Positions 31,805-41,892 of a stretch of 64,000 bases of DNA are shown here, piece by piece (the first letter of the stretch is position 1; each line of letters begins with the position of its first letter). Location of the stretch: positions 1 to 64,000 of the forward strand of contig NZ_JAAMFB010000019.1 of assembly GCF_013322225.1 (NCBI RefSeq), read 5' to 3'. This DNA is from Agrobacterium larrymoorei (GTDB lineage: Bacteria > Pseudomonadota > Alphaproteobacteria > Rhizobiales > Rhizobiaceae). The translations under genes and the position numbers were made by a program. The notes below the pieces were generated by a model, which searched no databases, was not told where the DNA came from, and saw only the letters and a list, made by a program, of their open reading frames with translations.

Positions 31805-33649
31805 TCAGTATACGCGCGCTTTAGGCGCGATCTTCTTGGGATCGATGCCGTCAGCGATGAGTTCGGTATGAACAGGGCGGTAGTCGAGCTTCACGTCGCC
31901 TTCGGGGCTGACCCAGGCGAGCGTGTGCTTGCGCCAGTTGACATCGTCACGACCTGCAAATGCGCCTTCGGTAAAGTCCTCACGCGCATGGCTACCACGG
32001 CTTTCCTTGCGGGCTTCCGCGCCGTAAACCGTGGTGATGGCGTTGGCCATTAGGTTTTCCAGTTCGAGCGTTTCGACCAGATCGGAGTTCCAGACCAGGG
32101 AGCGGTCCGTGACCTTGATGTCCGGCAGTTCCTTCCAGATGGCCGACAGACGCTGGCAACCGCTTTCCAGCGATTCCTGCGTGCGGAACACGGCAGCATC
32201 TTCCTGCATGGCGCGCTGCATCTTGTCACGCAGTACCGCTGTCGGCGTGCTGCCGTTGGCGTTACGCAAGCGATCGAAGCGATCCATGATCCTGTCGCAG
32301 GCAGCAAGGTTGAGTGCCGGAACCGCGCTGTTGCGGTCGATGACTTCGGCAGCACGGATCGCGGCAGCACGACCGAAGACCACGAGGTCGATGAGAGAAT
32401 TCGAGCCCAAGCGGTTAGCACCATGAACGGAGGCACAACCGGCCTCACCCACAGCCATCAGGCCAGGGATCACACGCTCCGGGTTTTCACTATCCGCGTT
32501 CAGCACTTCACCCCAATAGTTGGTGGGGATGCCGCCCATGTTATAGTGAACCGTCGGCAGAACCGGGATCGGCTCGCGCGTGACGTCCACGCCTGCGAAA
32601 ATCTTGGCGCTTTCCGAGATACCCGGCAGACGCTCATGCAGGATGGCTGGATCGAGGTGATCCAGATGCAGGAAGATGTGGTCCTTGTTCTTGCCAACGC
32701 CACGGCCTTCGCGGATTTCCATGGTCATGCAACGAGACACGACGTCACGGGATGCAAGATCCTTGGCCGACGGAGCGTAACGCTCCATGAAGCGTTCGCC
32801 TTCCGAGTTGACGAGGTAACCGCCCTCACCGCGCGCGCCTTCGGTAATCAGGCAGCCTGCGCCGTAGATACCGGTCGGGTGGAACTGAACGAATTCCATG
32901 TCCTGAAGCGGAAGTCCGGCGCGGGCAACCATGCCACCGCCATCGCCCGTGCAGGTGTGCGCTGAGGTGGCGGAGAAGTAGGCGCGGCCGTAGCCACCCG
33001 TCGCCAGAACCACCATCTTGGCGGAGAAGCGATGAATGGTGCCGTCATCCAGATTCCAGGCCACGACGCCGGTGCAACGGCTACCATCATCAGACATGAT
33101 GAGGTCGAGAGCGAAGTATTCGATGAAGAATTCAGCGTTGTTGCGCAGCGACTGACCATACAGCGTGTGCAGGATGGCGTGGCCGGTACGGTCGGCTGCG
33201 GCACAGGTGCGCTGTACGGGCGGACCTTCACCATAGTTCTGCATGTGGCCGCCGAACGGGCGCTGATAAATCTTGCCCTCAGCGTTACGCGAGAACGGAA
33301 CGCCATAGTGCTCGAGTTCATAGACAGCCTTCGGCGCTTCCATGGCCAGATACTGCATGGCGTCCACGTCACCCAGCCAGTCGGAGCCCTTTACGGTGTC
33401 GTAAAGGTGCCACTGCCAGCTATCGGGCGTCATGTTGTTGAGCGAAGCGGCAATGCCGCCCTGCGCTGCAACGGTGTGCGAACGGGTTGGGAAAACCTTG
33501 GTGATACAGGCTGTCTTGAAGCCCTGCTCTGCCATGCCGAGCGTCGCGCGGAGACCCGCACCACCGGCGCCCACGACGACGACGTCGTAGGAGTGATCGA
33601 CGTAGGTATAGGCCTTGCCGTTCTGAGAAGGTGAACTGATCGATGCCAT
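31805..33649 (-). CDS. sdhA: Succinate dehydrogenase flavoprotein subunit
   Basis: 614 residues. It oxidises succinate to fumarate at a covalently bound FAD. The FAD motif [19 protein letters not shown] (25-43), the flavinylated H58 in [12 protein letters not shown], the substrate loop with QFHPTG and the C-terminal [15 protein letters not shown] block are all present. It is 6 bp after sdhD and 17 bp before sdhB. Confidence 0.99.
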   Translation of the reverse strand: MASISSPSQNGKAYTYVDHSYDVVVVGAGGAGLRATLGMAEQGFKTACITKVFPTRSHTVAAQGGIAASLNNMTPDSWQWHLYDTVKGSDWLGDVDAMQYLAMEAPKAVYELEHYGVPFSRNAEGKIYQRPFGGHMQNYGEGPPVQRTCAAADRTGHAILHTLYGQSLRNNAEFFIEYFALDLIMSDDGSRCTGVVAWNLDDGTIHRFSAKMVVLATGGYGRAYFSATSAHTCTGDGGGMVARAGLPLQDMEFVQFHPTGIYGAGCLITEGARGEGGYLVNSEGERFMERYAPSAKDLASRDVVSRCMTMEIREGRGVGKNKDHIFLHLDHLDPAILHERLPGISESAKIFAGVDVTREPIPVLPTVHYNMGGIPTNYWGEVLNADSENPERVIPGLMAVGEAGCASVHGANRLGSNSLIDLVVFGRAAAIRAAEVIDRNSAVPALNLAACDRIMDRFDRLRNANGSTPTAVLRDKMQRAMQEDAAVFRTQESLESGCQRLSAIWKELPDIKVTDRSLVWNSDLVETLELENLMANAITTVYGAEARKESRGSHAREDFTEGAFAGRDDVNWRKHTLAWVSPEGDVKLDYRPVHTELIADGIDPKKIAPKARVY

Positions 33650-33655
33650 GACGGA

Positions 33656-34036
33656 TTACCCTGCGAATGCGATTTTCAGGACGGCGAAGAGACAGAGACC
33701 GCCTACAACGACCGCGAAGAACGTGTTGAGCATCAGAAGAACCAGCTTCGGCACTTCCGCATGCACATAGTCCTCGATGATGACCTGCATGCCGAGTTTC
33801 ATGTGGATGAGGCCGGAAACGACCACCAGACCCATGATAACAGCAACGAGCGGGTTCGAAAGGGCGGAAGCGACTTCCTCATAAGGAGCGCCGCCATACA
33901 TGACGAGAAACACGACGAAGAAGATCAGCAGCGGCACGTTGGCAACCGCCGTGACGCGCTGACGCCAGAAGTGATCCGTGCCGTCCTTGGCGGATCCCAG
34001 ACCGCGAACCTTACCGAGAGGTGTACGCATATCCAT
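33656..34036 (-). CDS. sdhD: Succinate dehydrogenase membrane anchor subunit D
   Basis: 126 residues with three TM helices ([64 protein letters not shown]). The [15 protein letters not shown] segment holds the conserved histidine and the quinone-site Asp/Tyr pair of Sdh[21 protein letters not shown] at the N-terminus is also typical. It anchors SdhAB to the membrane with SdhC and lies 12 bp after sdhC. Confidence 0.95.
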   Translation of the reverse strand: MDMRTPLGKVRGLGSAKDGTDHFWRQRVTAVANVPLLIFFVVFLVMYGGAPYEEVASALSNPLVAVIMGLVVVSGLIHMKLGMQVIIEDYVHAEVPKLVLLMLNTFFAVVVGGLCLFAVLKIAFAG

Positions 34037-34048
34037 GATAATATCTCC

Positions 34049-34441
34049 TCAGCGCACGATCAGGGCAACGACCCAGATCAGCGCGGTCAGACAGATGGAA
34101 ACGACGAACGAAGCCTTGGCCACCTTTGTGGTAAAGTGCTTGTCGAAGCCGTGGCCGAGATCCCACATGAAATGGCGAAGGCCACCGAGCATGTGATGAA
34201 CCAGCGCCCAAGTATAACCGATCAGAATAAGTTTGCCGATGAGCGAACTCATTGCCCATTGCACCCACGCATAAGCGTCGACACCCGAGGCTGTCGCGAT
34301 CAGCCACCATGCAACCAGCAGCGTGCCGAAATAAAGCGCAGCACCGGTGATACGATGCACGATCGACGCGACCATCGTCGGAATGGGCTTGTAGATTTGA
34401 AGATGCGGCGACAGCGGCCGATTGTTTGTCGTATTCGCCAT
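34049..34441 (-). CDS. sdhC: Succinate dehydrogenase cytochrome b556 subunit
   Basis: 130 residues with three TM helices. The N-terminal RPLSPHLQIYKPIPTMVASIVHRITG holds the quinone-site Ser/Arg region, and HHMLGGLRHFMWD carries the haem-ligand histidine. ATG at 34441 has GAGGTT just upstream and gives the standard short N-terminus; a frame to 34528 would add 29 residues without support. It is the first gene of sdhCDAB. Confidence 0.95.
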   Translation of the reverse strand: MANTTNNRPLSPHLQIYKPIPTMVASIVHRITGAALYFGTLLVAWWLIATASGVDAYAWVQWAMSSLIGKLILIGYTWALVHHMLGGLRHFMWDLGHGFDKHFTTKVAKASFVVSICLTALIWVVALIVR

Positions 34442-34680
34442 ATGAACCTCACGGCGTTTCCCGGCGCACCGGCCTTTGCGGACGCCCCCAAAACAACGCA
34501 CTTGACGAAAGAATGTGCATTGCACCAACCGCGACCTTTAATCGCACGATGGCATAACGACAAGCACAATCGGCGAACCGCTTGAATTTAATCGATTGTG
34601 GTTTGAAAAAACTGCGCATTTTTACGGATCGAAAATAAAATATCGAACGTTTCCAAGTGAAATACTGGAAATTTTCTTAC

Positions 34681-34692
34681 TTTTACGTAAAA
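34681..34692. promoter_or_regulatory. TTTTACGTAAAA palindrome in the sdhC upstream gap
   Basis: A perfect 12-base palindrome in the 294-bp divergent gap between sdhC and the secreted-protein gene. It lies 44 bp before the latter's ATG and 240 bp before sdhC. It shares the TTACGTAA core with the site upstream of mdh. It could be an operator for either gene; this is not demonstrated. Confidence 0.35.
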
Positions 34693-34735
34693 AAATCATC
34701 AGCACTTTCATTGGGAAAAATTGAGGAGGAATGTC

Positions 34736-35104
34736 ATGTTTTCGGTGGGAAGAATCATACTGGGCGCCGCCCTTTCAATGCTTGTCGCCGGCAGCATAGA
34801 CGCTCGCGCAGACGAGTTTCGTGACAAACGCGGTGGTGACCGGCATCATCCCGATACCCATCATTCCATCGCAGGAGGGAAGGGATTACCCTCTTATGAC
34901 AGGGGCATCGGTACATATGCGGGTGGAATTTCGGCAGTTCGCTTTAAACGAAATGGGATCTACTTCGCCTTAGATCGTGGCAGCATCAATACAGGCTCCA
35001 TCAAGCGTGCCGGTGAAATCAGATCACGCGTCATCACGGTCAACAGGGAGACGATGGGAGCGGAATGCTCCTATGAGGCAGGCGTTTGCGTCATTCGACC
35101 GTAG
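34736..35104 (+). CDS. Small secreted protein of unknown function
   Basis: 122 residues with a clear Sec signal peptide (MFSVGRIILG start, hydrophobic core, cleavage after ARA at about residue 25). The mature part is basic, with a His-rich stretch (DRHHPDTHH) and two cysteines near the end (AECSYEAGVC) that could pair. I do not recognise the family. GAGGAGGA precedes the ATG. It is divergent from sdhC and convergent with the methyltransferase gene, 5 bp apart, so it is monocistronic. Confidence 0.78.
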   Translation: MFSVGRIILGAALSMLVAGSIDARADEFRDKRGGDRHHPDTHHSIAGGKGLPSYDRGIGTYAGGISAVRFKRNGIYFALDRGSINTGSIKRAGEIRSRVITVNRETMGAECSYEAGVCVIRP

Positions 35105-35109
35105 GAGCT

Positions 35110-35754
35110 TCAGACAAAACGCCAGACCGTGGTTTTCTTGATTTCGCTATCTTCCAGCGCCCGCGTAACGGGAACATGGTAGGTCGCGCAGGCGTACAAT
35201 CTCTCCTTCGGAAGGTAAGCCCTACCCGGATCGCCGACCAGCACCGTTATGCCTTTTTCAGCCAAAGCCGAGAACCATGGAATGAGTGCATCGGCAAAAT
35301 CGCGATCATAAAATACATCGCCAGCCAGCAGGACGTCCGCCTCTATCGCTCTGCCGATGATATTATCAGCACAACTACTCATCGCCACTCGATTGACCGT
35401 AGCGTTCAGCGCAATCGCCGTTTTGGCCCAGGGATCGATATCGACGGCCAAAACGTTTGTAGCGCCCACCTTTGCGGCAGCAATGGCAACGAGCCCCGAA
35501 CCGCTGGCAAAATCCAACACGCGCCTGCCCGCAACTTCATGGGGGTGGTCGAGAATATAGCGCGCCAATCCTTGGCCACCTGCCCAGGCAAACGCCCAGA
35601 AAGGCGGTGGCAGGCCAATTTCTTCCAATTCCTCTTCCGTCTTCAGCCAGAGATCATGTGCTTCACCCGCGAGGTACAGCTCGATCTCCGGCACATGTGG
35701 CGGTGCCATGAGGCTGGTATTGGCAAGGATAAATTGCTCGGGATCGGTCTTCAA
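35110..35754 (-). CDS. ETF-beta-type protein lysine methyltransferase (METTL20 homologue)
   Basis: 214 residues, a seven-beta-strand SAM methyltransferase. Motif I is LDFASGSGLVAIAAAKVGA, the acidic strand-2 end is VDIDPWA, and the post-II DVFY is the DxxY motif of family-16 protein methyltransferases. PPFWAFAWAGGQGLARYI is typical of METTL20-like enzymes. The A. tumefaciens member is reported to methylate lysines in ETF-beta and ribosomal L7/L12. The start is TTG at 35754, which gives the conserved N-terminus; an ATG 15 codons later is the alternative. It is 7 bp after the EVE gene. Confidence 0.85.
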   Translation of the reverse strand: MKTDPEQFILANTSLMAPPHVPEIELYLAGEAHDLWLKTEEELEEIGLPPPFWAFAWAGGQGLARYILDHPHEVAGRRVLDFASGSGLVAIAAAKVGATNVLAVDIDPWAKTAIALNATVNRVAMSSCADNIIGRAIEADVLLAGDVFYDRDFADALIPWFSALAEKGITVLVGDPGRAYLPKERLYACATYHVPVTRALEDSEIKKTTVWRFV

Positions 35755-35761
35755 TGTCGGC

Positions 35762-36205
35762 TCAGTCAGGTGAGCGCGGTGGCTTATCGAGCTCGGCCAT
35801 GCGGCAGACTTCCAGATATTCCGCCTCCGTCACCGGCTGTACGGAAAGACGCATGGAAGTGACAAGCGACATCTCGGCAAGCTTCGGATTGGCTTTCACG
35901 GTCTTGAGCGAAACGGGCTTCGGCACATCTTGGACGGCCTTGATATGAACGCAGTCCCAGCGTGCATCGCCCTCTGCGGAGGAATCCGGCTTTGAAAGCT
36001 CGCAGACCTCCACGATGCCGACGACCTCAAGCCCTTCGTTGGAATGGTAGAAGAACCCCTTGTCACCCAGCTTCATAGCCCGCATATTGTTGCGCGCCTG
36101 ATAGTTGCGCACGCCTGTCCATTCCTCGCCAGCCTCGCCCTTGGCTTTCTGCTGCTCCCAGGACCACGTGTCGGGTTCGGATTTGAATAGCCAGTAATTT
36201 GCCAT
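35762..36205 (-). CDS. EVE domain-containing protein
   Basis: 147 residues, almost all one EVE domain (PUA-like fold). The N-terminal NYWLFKSEPDTWSWEQQ, WTGVRNYQARNNMRAM, FYHSNEG and VGIVEV are family landmarks. EVE proteins bind modified bases in DNA or RNA; the bacterial role is not settled. GGAG precedes ATG 36205. It lies between a YCII-family gene (5 bp upstream) and the methyltransferase gene (7 bp downstream), so these three are probably one transcript. Confidence 0.92.
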   Translation of the reverse strand: MANYWLFKSEPDTWSWEQQKAKGEAGEEWTGVRNYQARNNMRAMKLGDKGFFYHSNEGLEVVGIVEVCELSKPDSSAEGDARWDCVHIKAVQDVPKPVSLKTVKANPKLAEMSLVTSMRLSVQPVTEAEYLEVCRMAELDKPPRSPD

Positions 36206-36210
36206 GCTAT

Positions 36211-36504
36211 TCACGCTCCAGGATTATTGAAAACCCAATTATAGGGTTTCACATCCACGCTTTCGAACAGGCCCGCCTTGGCGTAAGGGTCGGCATCCGC
36301 CAAAGCTTTCGCCGCGTCGATATCGGCAGCCTCGACAATGATCAGGCTGCCATTGGGCTTGCCGTCTGCAGCGAGAAACGGACCGGCGATCTTCAGCGTG
36401 CCTTCGGCGTTGAGCGCGTTGAGGTGCTCCAGATGCGCGGGGCGCGTATCCATGCGCACGTTCAGATGGCCGGGCTTATCCTTGCAGATGAAGGCAAACA
36501 GCAT
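36211..36504 (-). CDS. YciI/YCII-family protein
   Basis: 97 residues. The YCII domain is a ferredoxin-like fold with a conserved His-Asp pair; here the RPAHLEHLNAL helix and GSLIIVEAADIDAAKALADADPYAKAGLF match. Some family members have dehydrochlorinase-like or lactonase-like activity, but most are unknown. It is the first of the three-gene run YCII-EVE-methyltransferase and lies 25 bp after gpsA. Confidence 0.9.
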   Translation of the reverse strand: MLFAFICKDKPGHLNVRMDTRPAHLEHLNALNAEGTLKIAGPFLAADGKPNGSLIIVEAADIDAAKALADADPYAKAGLFESVDVKPYNWVFNNPGA

Positions 36505-36529
36505 TTTCGTCTCCTCTTGTGGCCAATCC

Positions 36530-37519
36530 TTATTCCGTGGTGATTGGCCGTGTCATCAATTGTTGCATGGCAGTGCGAATATCCAGACGCCCATCGATGA
36601 TGGCCGCCACGGCGTCGGTGACAGGCATTTCGATGCCAAGGTCTGCGGCCAGACGCGAGGCAACCGAGGCGGCATACGCACCCTCCACTAACCCACCATC
36701 AAAAGCGGAGGGTCCTCCCCCCTGCCCCAGCGAAATGCCGAAACGCAAGTTGCGCGACTGATGGCTGGTACCGGTGAGAACAAGATCGCCGAGGCCCGAG
36801 AGCCCGCGTACCGTGTCTGCTTTTCCACCCATGGCGACGACAAGTCGCGACATTTCCGCAAGCCCACGTGAAATGAGGGCCGCACGAGCCGAGTCACCGA
36901 GGCCAGCGCCTTCAACGATGCCCGCAGCGATGGCAAGAACATTCTTCAACGCGCCGCCAAGCTGTACGCCGATACGGTCCGTGGAAGCATAGAGCCTGAA
37001 TGTCTGTCCGGAAATAGTTAGCGCCAGCCGCTCGGCAATGGCCGCGTCGCTGGCAGCAATCGCCATCGCTGTCGGTAGGCCCTTGGCGATATCGGCAGCA
37101 AAACCTGGCCCGGATAGAACGCCTACGGCGTGATGCGGCAGCTCTTTTTCCAGCATCTCTGTCAGCAATCGACCGGAAGAGCGGTCGATACCCTTTGCAC
37201 AGGTTACCACGACTGCATCCTTAGCCAGATAAGGACCGTAATGCCGCCCCGCATCGCCTTGGGCCTGCGAGGGCATCGCGAAGAGCACGATACCGGCGTT
37301 TTGCAAAACATCCGGTTCGGCGGAGTATCTGAGCATATCAGGCAATTCTATGCCTGGAAGGGCAGCATCATGAACACCAGCCGCCAGCAAATCCGCCATG
37401 AGTGAGGGATCGCGACCGAGCAGCGTCACATCGTGACGGTTCTCCAGCGCTACGACAACCGCAATCGCCGTGCCGAATGCGCCTGCACCAATGACGACGA
37501 CGTTTTCACGCGCGCTCAT
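36530..37519 (-). CDS. gpsA: Glycerol-3-phosphate dehydrogenase (NAD(P)+)
   Basis: 329 residues. It reduces dihydroxyacetone phosphate to sn-glycerol 3-phosphate for phospholipid synthesis. Nucleotide motif [10 protein letters not shown] (11-20), CAKGID, the LSGPGFA segment and the catalytic lysine in [13 protein letters not shown] are seen, with [13 protein letters not shown] and [11 protein letters not shown] in the C-terminal domain. Its ATG overlaps the tsaD stop by 4 bp (37516-37519), which implies coupling. Confidence 0.97.
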   Translation of the reverse strand: MSARENVVVIGAGAFGTAIAVVVALENRHDVTLLGRDPSLMADLLAAGVHDAALPGIELPDMLRYSAEPDVLQNAGIVLFAMPSQAQGDAGRHYGPYLAKDAVVVTCAKGIDRSSGRLLTEMLEKELPHHAVGVLSGPGFAADIAKGLPTAMAIAASDAAIAERLALTISGQTFRLYASTDRIGVQLGGALKNVLAIAAGIVEGAGLGDSARAALISRGLAEMSRLVVAMGGKADTVRGLSGLGDLVLTGTSHQSRNLRFGISLGQGGGPSAFDGGLVEGAYAASVASRLAADLGIEMPVTDAVAAIIDGRLDIRTAMQQLMTRPITTE

Positions 37520-38613
37520 GCCTTTGCCCCGCGCTTGCCGAAGCCAATCAGCGTTTGCGCCTGCGCATCGAGCGGCCAGCGCGAACGGGGCTGCGTATCG
37601 AGACTGTCCGCCTCCATCCCTTCCGCCATCCGCTCAAGACCAGCCCAGGCGATCATGGCTGCATTGTCGGTGCAGAGGCTCAAGGGTGGCGCAATGAAAC
37701 GGAACCTGTGTTTGTCGCAAAGTTCCTGAAGCGTGCGTCGCAGTTCCTGATTGGCGGCAACACCCCCTGCTACAACGAGCGCAGGCCCGCCCTCCACAGC
37801 TGGAAACTCGTCAAGAAAGCGCTGAAGCCCACGTCCGATGCGATCCTTCAATGTACGCGAAACAGCCTTTTGAAAGGAGGCGCAAATATCGGAAATATCC
37901 TGATCCGAAAGCGGCGCGATGGTCGTTGCCGCTTGCCGGACTGCGGTCTTGAGCCCCGAGAAGGAGAAGTCGAGCCTTGCCTCGCCCACCATCGGACGCG
38001 GCAACGGAAATCGGTCTGGATTGCCATTGGCCGCCGCCTTTTCAACAGCAGGTCCACCGGGATAGGGCAGACCGAGCAGCTTCGCCGTCTTGTCGAATGC
38101 TTCACCCAGCGCATCATCGATAGTCGTTCCCCAGCGCTCATATTGACCGACGCCACGAACGAGGATCAATTGCGTATGCCCGCCGGAAACCAGCAGCATC
38201 AGATAAGGGAAGGCAAGCCCGTCGGTCAGCCGCGCCGTCAGTGCGTGGCCTTCAAGATGGTTGATGGCATAGAGCGGCTTGCCCGCCGCCTTGGCAATCG
38301 CCTTTCCGGTCATCAACCCTACGATCAGCCCGCCGATCAGCCCTGGACCAGATGTTGCGGCAACCGCATCAATGTCCTTCAGCGTGACGCCTGCCTCGGC
38401 CAGTGCCTCACCGATCAGCGTATCGAGTGCCTCGACATGGGCGCGTGCGGCGATTTCCGGCACTACGCCACCATAGGCGCTGTGCTCATCAAGCTGCGAC
38501 AAAACGACATCGGAAACGATCTCGCCACGCCCGTCCCCGTGCCGAACCACAACGGATGCAGCAGTTTCATCACAACTTGTCTCTATGCCGAGAATACGAA
38601 GAAAGGGGGTCAT
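37516..38613 (-). CDS. tsaD: tRNA N6-threonylcarbamoyladenosine transferase TsaD
   Basis: 365 residues. TsaD transfers threonylcarbamoyl to A37 of ANN-decoding tRNAs, with TsaB and TsaE. The ASKHA fold is seen in [12 protein letters not shown], metal-binding H119 and H123 (NHLEGH), [10 protein letters not shown] and [10 protein letters not shown]. The gene is divergent from hemC across 72 bp, a common arrangement in rhizobia, and couples to gpsA downstream. Confidence 0.97.
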   Translation of the reverse strand: MTPFLRILGIETSCDETAASVVVRHGDGRGEIVSDVVLSQLDEHSAYGGVVPEIAARAHVEALDTLIGEALAEAGVTLKDIDAVAATSGPGLIGGLIVGLMTGKAIAKAAGKPLYAINHLEGHALTARLTDGLAFPYLMLLVSGGHTQLILVRGVGQYERWGTTIDDALGEAFDKTAKLLGLPYPGGPAVEKAAANGNPDRFPLPRPMVGEARLDFSFSGLKTAVRQAATTIAPLSDQDISDICASFQKAVSRTLKDRIGRGLQRFLDEFPAVEGGPALVVAGGVAANQELRRTLQELCDKHRFRFIAPPLSLCTDNAAMIAWAGLERMAEGMEADSLDTQPRSRWPLDAQAQTLIGFGKRGAKA

Positions 38614-38624
38614 CTACGGGTTCG

Positions 38625-38653
38625 TTGATTGCGGTGCTTTTGAAACTTAGGTA
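38625..38653 (+). promoter_or_regulatory. Candidate hemC promoter
   Basis: TTGATT (38625-38630) and TAGGTA (38648-38653) are spaced 17 bp, 33 bp before the hemC ATG in the short tsaD-hemC gap. The -10 match is modest. Confidence 0.3.
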
Positions 38654-38685
38654 CGAACACCTCCGGTAACAACGGATAGATACGG

Positions 38686-39615
38686 ATGCAAACAAAACCT
38701 TTCCGAATCGGCACGCGCGGCAGCCCATTGGCGCTGGCGCAGGCTTTCGAAACCCGCGACCGGCTGATGGCCACGCATGGCCTGCCGCCGGAAATGTTTG
38801 AGATCGTCCCTCTCTCCACCAAGGGTGACCGTATGACGGACCGCCCCCTCTCCGAAATCGGCGGCAAGGGTCTGTTCACGGAAGAGCTGGAGGCGCAGCT
38901 CCTCTCCGGTGCACTGGACTTCGCGGTTCATTCGTCCAAGGACATGGCGACGAGATTGCCGGAAGGCCTGCAACTGACCGCCTTTCTGCCGCGTGAAGAC
39001 GTGCGTGATGCATTTATCGGCAGAACCGCGCCGAAGCTCATCGAATTGCGGCACGGCGCGACAGTCGGCTCCGCATCGCTGCGCCGTCAGTCGCTCATCC
39101 GTCGCTTGCGCCCCGATCTCAATGTCATCATTTTCCGGGGTCTGGTCGATACCCGCCTTCGCAAGCTGGCAGAAGGACAGGCAGACGCAACGCTGCTCGC
39201 ATTCGCCGGATTGAAGCGGCTCAACAAAGCGGACGTGCCGACCGAGCTTCTGAACCCGATGGAATTTCCGCCAGCCCCCGCTCAAGGTGCGATTGGCATA
39301 GAGAGCCGTATCGGCGACACCCGTGTCAACGAACTGCTTTACGCCATCAATGATCGCCCGACCTACGACGCCGTTTCCTGCGAGCGTGCTTTCCTTGCAG
39401 CACTCGATGGTTCGTGCCGCACACCGATTGCCGGTTATGCCATATGTGAAGGAGAAAACCTGCATTTCCACGGCCTGATCCTGACGCCGGACGGCAAGAC
39501 GGAGCATGGTGTAACGGTGGAAGGAAAGCGAACAACAGCGGAAACACTTGGCCGCGAAGCTGGTGAAAAGGTCCGCGCCGATGCCGGACCCGGTTTCTTC
39601 GAAGGCTGGACCTGA
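38686..39615 (+). CDS. hemC: Hydroxymethylbilane synthase (porphobilinogen deaminase)
   Basis: 309 residues. It polymerises four porphobilinogens into hydroxymethylbilane. Seen are [13 protein letters not shown] (8-20), the STKGDRM and FTEELEAQL blocks, [15 protein letters not shown], and C244 (LDGSCRTP), which binds the dipyrromethane cofactor. It begins the plus-strand cluster hemC-hemD-mitofilin-hemY, with hemD only 2 bp downstream. Confidence 0.98.
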   Translation: MQTKPFRIGTRGSPLALAQAFETRDRLMATHGLPPEMFEIVPLSTKGDRMTDRPLSEIGGKGLFTEELEAQLLSGALDFAVHSSKDMATRLPEGLQLTAFLPREDVRDAFIGRTAPKLIELRHGATVGSASLRRQSLIRRLRPDLNVIIFRGLVDTRLRKLAEGQADATLLAFAGLKRLNKADVPTELLNPMEFPPAPAQGAIGIESRIGDTRVNELLYAINDRPTYDAVSCERAFLAALDGSCRTPIAGYAICEGENLHFHGLILTPDGKTEHGVTVEGKRTTAETLGREAGEKVRADAGPGFFEGWT

Positions 39616-39617
39616 CC

Positions 39618-40358
39618 ATGCGCGTCGTCGTCACCCGTCCGGAAAGTTCGGGAAAAAAGACGGCGGCGCTTTTGCGTGAACGTGGCCATAAGGCGATCCT
39701 GTTGCCGTTGACGCAACCGCTTCATAAGGCTGAAGCTGCAGCAAATGCATTGTCAGTGCATCCAGCCTTCATTGCGATGACCAGCGCTGAGGCGATCCGC
39801 GCTTTGACCATAAGTGGCCTCAATATTTCAGCCATATTTAATGTACCGCTTTTTGCAGTGGGGAGCGCAACGGCGAAAGCGGCGAGGAGCATCGGCTTTC
39901 AAAATGTCTTTACGGGTGAAGGCGATGGCCGGGCATTGGCGGACCTGATTGTCAGGAGCATCGAGAAAAGTGATTTGCCATCAGGGCCTCTCGTCTATCT
40001 CGCCGGAAACCCGCGTGAAGGCGGTTTGGAGGAGACACTGCACGAGGCGCGGATCGCGGTCAAAACTGTCGAAGTCTACGAGATGCGACCGGTCGAATGG
40101 CAAAGAGCCGAAGTCGCGGAGCGTCTCTCTCCTGCACCAGATGCTGTACTGCTCTATTCCAAAGAAACCGCCCGGACATTTTTTTCATTGATGTCCGACA
40201 TGACGCTCTCGGCGAACTTGGATAACACCAGGTTTATCGGCATCAGCGAGAAGGTGCTTTCCGCTGTGCCAGAAGCATTTCGCAAGGCTGCTTTCGCGAG
40301 CGAAATGCCGCGCGAAACAGCCATGCTCGATCTCTTGGACCGGATCGCGGGAACCTAA
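39618..40358 (+). CDS. hemD: Uroporphyrinogen-III synthase
   Basis: 246 residues. HemD closes hydroxymethylbilane to uroporphyrinogen III. The family is poorly conserved; the VTRPESSGKKTAALLRERGH start, AMTSAEAIRAL, FAVGSATAKAARSIGF, VYLAGNPREGGLEETL and FIGISEKVLSAV segments fit, as does the position directly after hemC. Start ATG 39618 lies 2 bp after the hemC stop, so the two are probably coupled. Confidence 0.93.
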   Translation: MRVVVTRPESSGKKTAALLRERGHKAILLPLTQPLHKAEAAANALSVHPAFIAMTSAEAIRALTISGLNISAIFNVPLFAVGSATAKAARSIGFQNVFTGEGDGRALADLIVRSIEKSDLPSGPLVYLAGNPREGGLEETLHEARIAVKTVEVYEMRPVEWQRAEVAERLSPAPDAVLLYSKETARTFFSLMSDMTLSANLDNTRFIGISEKVLSAVPEAFRKAAFASEMPRETAMLDLLDRIAGT

Positions 40359-40431
40359 TTCCCTCTCACCTCTTTCCTTTGCCGCCATCACTGACTAGGT
40401 TTAGAAAAATGCAAGGCAGAATGAGGTTGTC

Positions 40432-41889
40432 ATGGTATCGGGAAAGCCGCCACGCCACTCCAAGTCGAAAGCCGAACCGGTCACGATAGACCTGGACGCG
40501 AAGGACGTGAAGGATATGAGCAGGGAAAGCCAGCCGACCTCCAAGGATGATGCCGCTGCGAAAACCTCATCGGACATTAAGACGGGCAATACGCAAGAAC
40601 CTGCGAAGGACGCCGTCAAGCCGGAAAACCCCAAGCCAGTCTGGGACCAGACTGTTCAGACTCCGATAGAGCCTGAACCCAACGTCGGCAAGGCGGATGA
40701 GACGAAGGCAGAAACCATAAAGCCAGCGGCAGTCGACCAGCCTTCATCGTCCTTTCCGCCGAAAACAGAGGCGACGTCAGGCGAGAAGAAATCTGAATTC
40801 GCGAAGCCCGATGCCGCGAAACCGGACACGGTGAAAGCCACTCCCTTCACAGCTCAACCGCCCAAGACCGACACTCCGAAGACCGACGCCGCAAAGTCTC
40901 AGTCAACCACGCCGCCTCTCGGTGCAAAGCCGTCCACAAGTACAGCATCGACACCAAAGGTCGCCGAAACGAAAAGCGCAAGCAATTCGGGCCTGATCGC
41001 TGTCGGTATCGTCGGTGGCCTGATCGCACTTCTCGCAGCAGGCAGCATGCAGTATGCAGGTTACCTACCGCCCTTTGCCGGAAACGGCAGCTCTTTCGAA
41101 GAACTGAGCGCGCTGAAAACACAGATTGCCAATCTTCAGCAACAGGCATCAAACACGCCGCAAGCCTCCGGTGATACGTCAGCACTTGAACAGCGTCTCG
41201 CGGCGCTGGAAAGCTCCACGTCTTCCGGCGGCGATCTGACCGGCAAAGTCACGCAGCTTGAGAGCGCGATTTCCAGTCTGCAAGCCGAACGATCCGCACA
41301 GGACGAAAAGACTGCGGAGCTGACGCGTCGGTTGAACGATGCCGAAGCCAAGATCAACGAGCCGCGTGACGATATCGAAGTGGCCCGCGCCATTGCATCG
41401 GCAGGTCTGAAAGCAGCTATCGACCGTGGCGGTCCGTTTTTGACCGAGTTGGATACGCTATCGCGCGTGACGCCCGACGATCCGGCCATCCAATCCCTTC
41501 GACCTTTTGCCAACACCGGTGTTCCCTCCCGTGCAGAACTGGTGCGAAACTTCCCGGGTGTTGCCAATTCGATGCTGAACTCGCTGCGTCAATCCGACCC
41601 CAATCAGGGTATCGTCGACCGCCTGGCGGAAAGTGCCATGTCTCTCGTCAAGGTTCGCCCGGTCGGCAATGTCGAGGGCGAAGGCGCGGAGGCGAAAATC
41701 GCCCGCATGGAAGACAAGCTGCGCAATGGCGACCTGAAGGGAGCCGCACTGGAATGGGACGGACTGCCGGAACCTGCCAAGGCAGCCTCTGCCGACTACA
41801 AGAAGTCGCTGGATGCACGTGTCGAGGTCGAAGACCTTGTCAATGGCACGTTGACGCGCGCCATCAACAGCACCGGCCAGCAGGGGTAA
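40432..41889 (+). CDS. Bacterial mitofilin/Mic60-like inner-membrane protein
   Basis: 485 residues. The N-terminal 185 residues are a low-complexity Lys/Pro/Thr/Glu-rich cytoplasmic tail. A single TM helix follows (187-205, GLIAVGIVGGLIALLAAG), then a coiled coil (about 220-305) and a conserved C-terminal helical region (GVPSRAELVRNFPGVANSM, VKVRPVGNVEGEG). Alphaproteobacterial Mic60 homologues have this layout and sit in haem operons between hemD and hemY; they shape inner membranes. GAGG precedes the ATG. It lies 3 bp before hemY. Confidence 0.85.
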   Translation: MVSGKPPRHSKSKAEPVTIDLDAKDVKDMSRESQPTSKDDAAAKTSSDIKTGNTQEPAKDAVKPENPKPVWDQTVQTPIEPEPNVGKADETKAETIKPAAVDQPSSSFPPKTEATSGEKKSEFAKPDAAKPDTVKATPFTAQPPKTDTPKTDAAKSQSTTPPLGAKPSTSTASTPKVAETKSASNSGLIAVGIVGGLIALLAAGSMQYAGYLPPFAGNGSSFEELSALKTQIANLQQQASNTPQASGDTSALEQRLAALESSTSSGGDLTGKVTQLESAISSLQAERSAQDEKTAELTRRLNDAEAKINEPRDDIEVARAIASAGLKAAIDRGGPFLTELDTLSRVTPDDPAIQSLRPFANTGVPSRAELVRNFPGVANSMLNSLRQSDPNQGIVDRLAESAMSLVKVRPVGNVEGEGAEAKIARMEDKLRNGDLKGAALEWDGLPEPAKAASADYKKSLDARVEVEDLVNGTLTRAINSTGQQG

Positions 41890-41892
41890 GAC

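Noticed and set aside
35762-36205. EVE protein as part of a modification-dependent restriction system
   Set aside because: It is a single-domain EVE protein with no nuclease, McrB-like GTPase or DNA-modification gene nearby.
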